Assembly: GCA_030065055.1 (NCBI GenBank)
Contig: JASJDS010000008.1
Coordinates: 1-44,943 of the forward strand
Direction of reading: 5' to 3'
Length of the DNA stretch: 44,943 bases
Source of the DNA: Calothrix sp. MO_192.B10
GTDB taxonomy: Bacteria > Cyanobacteriota > Cyanobacteriia > Cyanobacteriales > Nostocaceae
The notes beneath the pieces were generated by a model. It worked only from the letters and a program-made list of their open reading frames with translations, was not told the origin of the DNA and did not search any database. Below, piece after piece: positions 23,008-33,600 of this stretch. The translations under genes were made by a program, and so were the position numbers. Positions within the stretch are counted from its first letter, which is position 1. Each line of letters opens with the position of its first letter.

Positions 23008-24105
23008 TCAACGATCGTTCTTTGAAAAAATCAAATGTTTATACACCTTGGCTAAATAAGATATGTCATACTTGTCCAGTATAGTGTTACGAGCATTTTG
23101 TGATAAAAGCTTTTGTTCATGACTAGATTTCAGTGCTGATTTAACTTGTCTAATGAGATCGTCAACATTATCTGGAAGAAATAAGAGACCATTATATCCA
23201 TGACGTATGATTTCAGCATGACCAGGTATGGAAGTGGCAATAGCTGGCAATCCACAAGATAAGGCTTCAAGCAAAGCATTGGGCATTCCTTCCGCAACCG
23301 AAGCTGTGATATACCAGTCCGATGCCTGTAAAAAAGGTAATATATTAAATGTAGGCTCAAAAACTTTAATCTTACTATCAGGTTGAACAGTGAATGATGA
23401 GCCAGCATCAAAACGATTATCAAAAAAACCCACTAATACTAGGGTTGCTTCGGGAATCTGCTCAAATACATCTACCAGTAAATTAACTCTTTTCCGTTCA
23501 GCAAATCTTCCTGTAAAGATCAAGACTGTTTCATTTTCAATTTCAAGTTTGTTTCTTATTTCTAGTTTTTCAGCAGAATTTGGTGGAGTAAAGTGCGTGC
23601 TAGGAATACAATTTTGCTGACAAATAATTTTTTTTGAGGAGATTCCAGATGTTATTAGTTCCTGAAAAATTCCTTCATTTAAGCAAAAAATGAAATCAAT
23701 TTTATCGAATTTTTGTTTGCGTTCAGAATTATTTACAAACTGTGAAAATTCTTTCAATGATGGAATCTTAAAAGTTACTAAATGTGCTAGCTTTGACTTA
23801 GCCATTGATACAAATTCAAGATGCTCATCAGTCCAAGTAGGTGAAAAACCAAAAAAGCAAATTGCTTGTACTTTATCTTTATGTCTATGAGCAATATAAT
23901 CATACATTTCCAGATAAGGCGCACCATTTACCGTGCTAAAACGAGTTACAGGAAATGAAAAATTATCTTTATAGGTAATTTTTGATTCCACCGTCAGAAC
24001 TTCTACATTACACTCTTTATTAAGTTCTTCGGATAGATACTTGGTACTTTGTTCCAATCCACCAATATCTGGAAAAAAATGGTCAGTAACAATATATATG
24101 TTCAT
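23008..24105 (-). CDS. Family 4 (GT-B) glycosyltransferase
   Basis: The 365-residue enzyme begins MNIYIVTDHFFPDIGGLEQS, the typical N-terminal Rossmann strand with a glycine loop of GT4 enzymes. The C-terminal half carries TVLIFTGRFAERKRVNLLVD, then SVAEGMPNALLEALSCGLPA with the E-x7-E nucleotide-sugar motif. It should transfer a sugar from an NDP- or GDP-sugar with retention, probably to a surface polysaccharide or a small molecule. It has no signal peptide. It stands alone after the TerB-like pair; glycosylation of the nearby NRPS product cannot be excluded but nothing links them directly. Confidence 0.88.
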   Translation of the reverse strand: MNIYIVTDHFFPDIGGLEQSTKYLSEELNKECNVEVLTVESKITYKDNFSFPVTRFSTVNGAPYLEMYDYIAHRHKDKVQAICFFGFSPTWTDEHLEFVSMAKSKLAHLVTFKIPSLKEFSQFVNNSERKQKFDKIDFIFCLNEGIFQELITSGISSKKIICQQNCIPSTHFTPPNSAEKLEIRNKLEIENETVLIFTGRFAERKRVNLLVDVFEQIPEATLVLVGFFDNRFDAGSSFTVQPDSKIKVFEPTFNILPFLQASDWYITASVAEGMPNALLEALSCGLPAIATSIPGHAEIIRHGYNGLLFLPDNVDDLIRQVKSALKSSHEQKLLSQNARNTILDKYDISYLAKVYKHLIFSKNDR

Positions 24106-24694
24106 AAAGCTAAAATATTTTTGTTAGTTACTAACTGGGAATTGGTTATTAAACTTAGTATTTGTCGTTGTCCTAAGGTTAATTTATTAATAAATTTATC
24201 TCAATATGTTTTCCAAGTATCGAAATAAATAGAATCGAATCTATAGTCGCGAGATTGAAAAAAATTCAAGGTTTTGGACCAGTAAAATGAATAATTTTAA
24301 TATCGGCAATATCTCCTTTATATTTGAAAACTTTACACCATTTCAATATTCTGTGATTATAGTTGAAATAAAGACAATAATACATGATTTTTTTGATTTT
24401 TTAAGAATATATTTAGTACTTGATATTAATGCAAATATCATGTCAGGTAAGTAAATAATCCGACTACGTGAAATCATGCAGTATACTTTTGTTTTTATTA
24501 TGGAAAAAGTCCTCAGTAGAAACCCTCTGTAACATTTCAAGTGCGGAATATTAGGTTTGTAAAAGATTATTAATTTCTTATTTTTTTGTATTCAAAGTAA
24601 AATAAAATACTCACTAGATAGTAAAAAAAATAATAGTAATTGTGATTGCCTTTATCAATCAACTCAGTTCAAGCTCCTAAAGGAGGAAAGATAA
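24106..24694. other. 589-base AT-rich spacer, upstream region of the giant gene
   Basis: No convincing gene is seen; short open frames lack ribosome-binding sites and family resemblance. It must hold the promoters of the glycosyltransferase gene (leftwards) and the giant gene (rightwards). The last bases contain a very strong ribosome-binding site, AAAGGAGG, about 9 bases before the ATG at 24695. Confidence 0.6.
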
Positions 24695-27600
24695 ATGCAT
24701 CTACATGGTCAAAAGTTTGCTCACGTCAATAGCATTGCCCACGAGGGGAAAATCCTAGTTTTTGGAACCACTGCTGACGGGAAGATTTACTACACAGTTA
24801 AGCGCAGTGGCTTTGAGGATACAGCACTCCAGGATAATGAGGATCCGCTTAGTTTTGAACCTTGGAAACTGCTGCCTCTAGATCGCTCTGTGCTAGATCA
24901 ATCAGTCTTAGATCGTGAGCAGGTAGAGTTTACCGATAAAGAGGATAATCAGTTGTTGCGATCGCGCTATGGTGAAGTCGCCGAAACAATTGAGTCTGTC
25001 GTTGCTCCAGTGCAGTTAGTTTCAGGTATAGGATACTTGTATGTGTTCCGGCAGTCGATTGGTAATAAGCTACTGGTAAATCGTTTTGTACTTGATGGCA
25101 TCAAGAATGAATTGGTTCCCAAGTTGGAGGTCAGGTTCCAACGCTCTCGCCAGAAGTACTTACCTGCCGAGAGTATGAAGATTGACAAGGCAGAGGGAAA
25201 GCTCAATAATATTGATTCTCTCAACTTCCGGGACATTAATAATGAGCCATTTTACGAACCAGCCATTGAGTTAAGTTTGATTGAAAATCTTCAGGATGGT
25301 TGGTTTTCAGTGGTTCTGATGCCGACTATCGAGAAGGATATCTACCGTTGGAATATTTTTGCCTATGATAGTAGCCTTCAGAAGGTAATTTTATATTCGC
25401 TGCGGTCTTCTGAGCAAGGTTTGTTTTCCCTGAAAGACTATGTGTTTGCAGAACCCGATCCCGATAATCCAGAAGTCAAGAAATACAGAAATATTCCCGG
25501 TATTATCAAGCGTACCCTTGAGCTTAAAGATGATAGTTCCCATTCCCTAACGGTTGTCCAGGGATTGAGTGCCACTGCCTATGATACCCAAGTGGAAAGG
25601 CAAACTCAGGATGGCATGCAACTGATGCGGGAAACTAGGCGGGTGATGTTGGCAGTGCCAGTTCAGAAGGGAACTGATGTGATTACTGCGGCACTGAGTT
25701 TTGCTGTAGCAATTGATGGGACACTGTCACAGATAGATACTAGTCCTAGTTCTGAACGGCTCAAGAGTACCACTCGTGATATTTTATTGCCCCTTAATAC
25801 TCTAGATGAAGTAAAAGTAATTGGCGATAGTAGCCCACCAGCAGTAGGGACAATTGAAGCGATCGCCGGTAATACGGAAGAGAAGCTGTTGCTTCAATCG
25901 GTGGAAACCCCTCTGGATAATACTTTTGAACCGGGAGCCAAGGTAAAAGTTCAGGGGACTAGAAACTTTGATGGACATTACCAAGTCGTCTCAGCAGATG
26001 GGGACACCTTTGAAGTCGAAGCAACCTTTACTCAGGATAAGCTAGGTTCTTGGGAAGAAATTCAGGAAGAAGAGAATGGCTTAGTCTTCGACAATATGAT
26101 TGTGGGGTACGAGAAAATAGAGGATGGTAGGTTAAGAGTTTACTGTACCAACCACGATTTAGTTACAGGGGATGAGGTGCAAATTAGCGGCACTAAATCT
26201 TATGATGGTCTCTACCCTGTAAAAGCGATTGATACCCTCAAAGGTTATTTTATACTTGATGCCGATTGGTCAGCCGGGGAAGCGGTCAATCTTCAGTCAG
26301 TCAAGCGGCGGGGAATTCGATTTGACGGTAGTGGAGATTACTTGGTAACACCTCCCATCAAGGTGAAAACACCCAAGGCAAATATAAATAAAGGGATAAG
26401 TATTTCGGCTTGGGTGCGACAGGATACCCATGTTAATCGGGAACAGGTGATTGTTGCCGAAGAGGGAAATCGTCTCCAGTTACTGCTTGATACTGATAAT
26501 AAGGTGATGCTGAAAGTGCATCTGAACAGCGGGACAGAAGAAACTATCAAAGCTTCGGAGGCACTCCCTGGGGATAATACTTGGATGCATTATACAGGTG
26601 TGATGGATGAGGACGGACTCGTCAGTTTATACCAAAATGGGCAGTTAGTACCCTCAGCCCAGATGAGAGGAGAGTATGCCGAAATGCACAAACTCCAAGC
26701 TCAAGATAAACAAGCAGAGGATTATTTTGGCTGGTCAGTTGCCATCAGCGGCGATACGGCAATTGTCGGAGCCTTCAACGAGGATACTGGAGGTTCAGAT
26801 GCTGGTAGCGCCTACATATTCCAGCGACAAAGTGGTACTTGGCAACAAGTTAACAAACTTCAAGCTCAAGATAAGCAAGCAAATGATAGTTTTGGCTACT
26901 CGGTTGCCATCAGTGGCGAGACGGTAATTATCGGTGCTCCTGGTGAGGATACTGGGGGTTCATCTGCTGGTAGTGCTTACATATTCCAACGGCAAGCTAG
27001 TGGTGCTTGGCAGCAAGTTAGCAAACTCCAAGCTCAAGATAAGCAAGCAAATGATAGTTTTGGCTGGTCAGTTGCCATCAGTGGCGAGATGGTAATTGTC
27101 GGTGCTCCTGGTGAGGATACTGGGGGTTCACATGCTGGTAGTGCTTACATATTCCAACGGCAAGCTAGTGGTGCTTGGCAGCAAGTTAGTAAACTCCAAG
27201 CTCAAGATAAGCAAGCAAATGATAGTTTTGGCTACTCGGTTGCCATCAGTGGCGAGAGGGCAATTGTTGGTGCCTACGAAGAGGATACTGGAGGTTCAGA
27301 TGCTGGTAGTGCTTACATATTCCAACGGCAAGCTAGTGGTGCTTGGCAGCAAGTTAGTAAACTCCAAGCTCAAGATACACAAGCACGGGATAACTTCGGC
27401 TGCTCGGTTGCCATCAGTGACGGAACGGTAATTGTCGGTGCTCAGCGTAATAACAGTGTTGGTAGCGCCTACATATTCCAGCGGCAGGCTAGTGGCGATT
27501 GGCAGCAAGTTAGCAAACTCCAAGCTCAAGATAAGCAAACATGGGATTATTTCGGCAACTCAGTTGGCATCAGCGGTGAGACGGTAATTGTCGGTGCTCA

Positions 27601-30600
27601 GGATGAGGATACTGGAGGTTCAAGTGCTGGTAGCGCCTACATATTCCAGCGGCAAGCCAGTGGGGATTGGGAACAAGTTCAACAACTCTTTGGTAAAGAT
27701 ACGGAAGCGAATAGTTTTTTTGGCACATCAGTTGCCATCAGCGGCGAGACGGCAATTGTCGGTGCCAACAATAAGGATACTGGAGGTACAAATGCTGGTA
27801 GCGCTTACATCTTTCAAACTAGCTTAGCATATCCTGCAATCAAAGCTTACGCTCTCAATAGCTCCACTGATTACGTAGACTGCGGCGATAATGTGGTATT
27901 AGGGTCTGAGTTTACTCAAGAAGCCTGGATTTATCCGGAAATTTCAGATGCTGGTTACCATGGTTTTCTAGGGAACCATCCTGGTAGTGCTAACAATCGT
28001 GCTCCCTCGATTTGGGTATATCAGCGGCAGAAAATAGTTGCAGGCTTTGGAGATGGAACAACTGGTGTAACTATAACAACAGGGGAAGTTCTAGTACCTA
28101 ACGACTGGAATCACGTAGCAGTGACTTTTGATGGTACTTTCTACAAAGTCTATGTCAATGGTGAAGAAAAATATGCCACCGAAGAGTGGAAAGGCAAGCA
28201 GCCAGTCAACACACCCATAAAATACATTGGTAAAGTCGATAATCACTTCCCAGGAAAAATTGCCGAGGTGCGTGTCTGGAATATAGCCCGCAGCCAAAAG
28301 GAAATTCAGGAGAACATGAATCGCCGTTTGCTCGGCACAGAACAAAAATTAGCTGCCTATTGGGTGTTCGATGGCGAGCAAGTCAGAGATTTATCCCCCG
28401 CTCAAAACCACGGTACTCTTCATGGTACGATTGAATCGGCTGATGCACCACCTTTGCTGAAATTAGAAACCTGGCAACCTCGTTTTTATATTGGCGGTGG
28501 TTTAGGTACCAATCGCGACTTCAATGGTCAAATTGCCGATGTGCAAATTTGGAACCGCACCCGCCCAGCCGGGGAAATCAAAGACAGTATGTATCTGAAG
28601 CTGACTGGCAAAGAACAGGATCTAGCAGCTTACTATCGCTTAGGTACAATTGTAACTGGGGAGTCGAAGACAGTTCCTGATTTTTCCGTGCATGGTCGAG
28701 ATGCTGTGGTTTATGGTGAAGCTTATGTTAGTGCCAGAACCCTGAATCGAAGCACTGGAGGCGGTCTGGATGCAGTCAAGTACAGTAATGACGAGTTATT
28801 TGCTGTTACCCAAAGGGCAACTTACGAAGAAAGCTTTGAATTTAAGGTACAAGGTGCAGTTGATATCAACAATGCCGATGGTAATGGTAACAAAATCTTT
28901 GCTTTCTCCTATTGGGGAAGGTATAGCCGCAACTCGGAAGAGAAAATAGCTTTCCCAACTCACAGTTATCAGCCTAATGATTTTGAATTACTCAGCAACG
29001 GTTGGTATCGGGCATCTTGCCAGTTTACTGTTCCTGATGGCGTGAGCGTAATCCGTACTTTTGAAATTAATAATATCAAAGGAAGCTGGACTAGTATTGA
29101 TATTCGCAAGCATCAGATTCAACTCATTTCTGATGCTATCAGTTGCGATCGTTACACTGATGAAGCTAGCTTGACTACACTAGCTGATTCGCAAGCGAGT
29201 ATTTCCACCGAGGAATTACAACAGGCGGAACAAGAAATCAGTCGCTGTCAAAAGTCGGTCTGGGATCTGGAAGAAAGGCTCGATATTGCCCAAAATCGGC
29301 AAACCTATGTGGATGAAAAAAATGCTCTGGAAAGACGAATTCCTCAATTGCAAACGAGTCAATCCAGCGCAAAAACAGCACTAAGCACCGAGATCAATAA
29401 TCCGTTGAACTACTTTTGCAAAATTAAAGGCAAAGGCAGTGGTAAATTTTTGATGGTTTTGATAGTCTTCTCAGTTTTCATTTACAGTTTCAACTCACAG
29501 CTAGAACCATTTACGAATTATCTGTGGGAATTTATTGACAATAGCGATGGCTCCTACAGAATCAAAGATAAGAGAACTGGCAACATGCTGAATGTTCATG
29601 GGAACGGCACAGCCGATGAAACCCCTTTATACACTCGGTCTGAAAATGAGACCACTGCCGAGCGTTGGTGTCTTGACAAACGCGGTAGCTCTTACGTAAT
29701 TCGGAAAAAAGACACCACCAAAGTCCTTGATGTTTATAGGGCTAGCTCTGAAGATGGAGCGATAGTTCAAATCTACGAAAGTCACGGTGGAGCCAACCAA
29801 CTTTGGAGTTTAGAGAAAACCGACACAAAAACCCAAGCCGGGGATTTACGAATTCAAGTGGCACAAACAGAATTCGATTCTCTATCTGAGCAAATCAGTA
29901 GCAAGCAAGCAAGGCTGGATCGATTAACCCAATTTCTGAATGCTAATGAAAGTGTCAGTAGTCTTACCACCCAATTATCAACTGCTCGCAGCAACCTGAT
30001 AACTGCTGAGACTGACTTCAACACCAAGAATACGACTTTCCTCAACCAAGTTACTCAGAACCAGCAAACACCACAGCGCATGTCTTTGCTGAATACAGAT
30101 GCCAAAGAATTATCAACTCGTGGGGCCTTACTGGGTTTTGCTCGTCCCGCTGGTAGCTTAAATGCTGTAGAAAGCTGTGAAGGGAATGTTCTCCTCAGCT
30201 ACTTTGACAATCAAGGTCGGATGCGGTTAACTCGCTACGATGCTACAGCCGATAGTCGCAACTCCACTTTTGAGCAGTGGTTACCAGATAGCTTACGGAC
30301 TTGCTTGGAATTCCGGGATGCTAATGATAAGCTTACAATCCAAGACGGGGACAATCAAGATGCTCACCTTGATTTGCAACCGGATCGTTGGACTCTGGAA
30401 GCTTGGTTCCACTATCCGGGAGCCACAAAGATTAGCAGTAGTGAAAGGGGTAGCAAATACGATTACAATGTCCTAGCCAGTGCCAAAGATGGTAATGATT
30501 ATGCCATTGTTCTCAAAGATGGCAGCCGCCTGGGAACCGTAGTTGATGGCTTTTTCTTCGATTGTAACTATGATTTAGAGAACAAAGTAGCTGATGGTTG

Positions 30601-33600
30601 GCATCACGTAGCCGCAGTAGCGAAAGAAGGAAGAACGGTATTCTATATTGATGGTAAGCCAGTAGGGTTCACGACCATCAGATATGCTCTCACCTTTGAT
30701 GGGGATCAAGATTACGTGAGCTTCAGTAATTTCAAAAACTTCCCCTCAACTGCAATTACGGTTGCTTGCTGGATTCGTATTAATTCGACAAAATCTGGTC
30801 CCACCCCGGTTTCCTATGCCGTTTCTAATGAAGATAATGCCTTCACACTGTACAATGTCAAGGACTTGAAATTAATTATTAACGGTACTACAAACGAGAC
30901 CAATATATCTTTCAATGGTGGGCAATGGCATCACTTAGCGGTAACTTGGGACAACTCAGATGGAACTCTGAGAGTCTATAAAGACGGGGTAGAAGAATTT
31001 GTGGCAACAGGTTTTAAATCTGGAGCAACCATCTCAGGAAATGGTACCTTGATCATTGCACAGGAACAGGACTCTTTAGGTGGTGGTTTCAATAGTAGTG
31101 AAGCTTTCGACGGAGGTATGAGTGGTCTGAGTATCTGGAATCAAGCCCTGAGTGCTGACGAAATCCGAGACAACATGTACAAAATCCTCGAAGGTAACGA
31201 AAGTGGTTTAGTCAGCTATTGGTCGATGCGGGTTATTTCCCAGGCAGACGGGACTAAATTACTAGAGGACCAAGTCCGTGGGGATAGTAACAAAAATAAT
31301 GGTGAAATTATAGGAGATCCAGAAATCCTGGTTTATACTCCCCAATGCCAGAGCAATCTTGCTGTTATCGGTAATGCTCCCAATGGTAATCTACCCTTTG
31401 GCAAGCTAGCAGAAGTGCGCCTTTGGAACCTGGCTTTGACTGATGAAGAAGTGGAAATAAACAGCAAAACTCTGCTGACTGGTAATGAACCGGGCTTAGT
31501 CGCTTATTACCCAATGACAGAAGCAACGGGAAACCAAGCTAAGGATTATTCGGCAGAGGATCAACACCATGGTTCTATTGCTGGTGCAGATTGGGTGGCT
31601 TGTACTGCGGCGATTGGTAATCCAGGTCACTCAGTGATGGAGTTTGATGGGGTGGATGATTATATAGAGGTTCCTGCTCACTCCAACCCAACTTCAGCAA
31701 TCACTGTTTCATTCTGGGCTAAAAGTAACACGGAGAATTGGAGTCAGAGTGGCTTTTTAGCTAGTAAACGAGATGCTTATATAATGCACCCAATGGCTAA
31801 TAGTAAATCAATCAGGTTTTACATTTATAGCAATGGATGGGAATACACCGGCTACACATCATCAGAAATCAATCAATGGCATCATTATGCGGGAACCTTT
31901 GATGGCACGACCCTGAAATTATACGTAGATGGTATGGAAGTAGCAAACAATCAACTCTCCACTACTACAGCAGTAACAATCAACAAAGATCAAGGGGCAT
32001 TATATTTAGGTTGGGACGATGCGGAACCGTCTAGATATTTGAACGGTCAAATTGCTGAAGTCCGCATTTGGGACAAAGCCCGGACTCAGCAGGAAATCGC
32101 AAGGGATATGCATCGCCACCTGAGTGGTAATGAGGAAAATCTGGTTGGTTATTGGCCCTTAGATACCATTGAGAATGGTAAAGTCAAAGACCTCAGTGCC
32201 AATAAATACGATGGTACAGTGCATGGAGCCAAACTGGTTGAAAGTGCCCCTGGTTCTCTGCTGAGTTGCGAATACAGCAGTGTGGGACTTGACCCCAATG
32301 ACCCCAAACGCACAGTAGCGATGATGCGGCGGGCATTAATTTATACTACTCTCGATGGCAAAGTCCATGCCCTCTCGGAAAAACGGCTGGAAGAACTTGA
32401 CCTGCGATGGATTGGCAATGCCCAGTTCCAACCCACTTTACTCGGTTACATCGAAGGCGCTCCTCCGGTACCCAGTGAAAACCTCACAGTTTACTATGAT
32501 TACGAAGATGCTGCCTCAGTCCAACTACGACAATCACAAGATGTGAGCTACAGTTGGACCAGGAGTAAGGATGTCAGCCAAGGTTTCGACCTCGACCTCT
32601 TCCTTGGTGTTGGTTGGGGAGCAGAAGGTGGTTTTGGTATAGTATCCAAAATTTCAGAAGGAAGAGCTGGTTTTAAGGGGAGTCTTAACCTCAGAGACAC
32701 GACTTCTAACAGTAGCACTGTCCGCGCTGATTCTTCCTCCAACCTCACTGATATGTTACAACTGCGGGGTCTTGCAGAAACTAAACCTCAATTTGAAAAT
32801 CTTGGCGCACGCTTTATACCCAAAAATGTCGGTTATGCCCTAGTGGTTTCTGGAATAGCAGATGTCTTCATCACCAAACTCAAACGCAGTGGCAAGATGA
32901 TCAGTTATGAGATTCGTCCAGCCGAAGGTATTCCCTTGGATGTGAATACCATTACATTCATGATTAACCCAGCTTACACCATGAATGGTACCCTAGACGG
33001 TACAGTGGGTTCCCAAGCTGCCGACCAGCGTTTCTATCGCCATGTCCCAGAAATGCGATCGCAGTACGGTTCCCTTTATCCCGCCAGCTACATGCGTCTA
33101 CAACAAGCCTACGATTTGAAGCAGCAGATTGAGCAGTGGGATAAAGAACGGGAAGCCTATTTTACCAACTATGATGCGACCCAAACTTCAGAATCAGCTT
33201 TAGAATCTCAAACTGTGGATGCTTCCCAATATGACAGTTACGGACAGGTTAGTGTCAAACCAGGGGGTGAAACTGAAAACGGTGACGGTTCTAGCCAACA
33301 ACAAGAAGCTGAACAAGTAGAGGGATATGTCCAATCTCTCGAAGGTCGTAAAGAAGCACAGAAAGACCAGGCACAGAAGCGGCAAGAAGAAATTAACAAG
33401 CGTATTCCTAATCCAGATAAGCAAGTACAGGCTAATGCAGCTTTCGATGCTTGGCAGCGGCGGATGGAAAACTTATTAATTCGGGCTGGCAAGCGCAACA
33501 TAGTCAACACCTATGTTTGGGATGCTGATGGCGGCTTACGGTCCGAGGAAGAGAGTTTTGCCAGTACAATTGAACACACGGTTGGTGGTAGCTTCACCCT

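Noticed and set aside
24343-24540. 65-codon minus-strand frame in the spacer before the giant gene
   Set aside because: It has no ribosome-binding site, AT-driven composition (I, K, S, Y) and no family resemblance.
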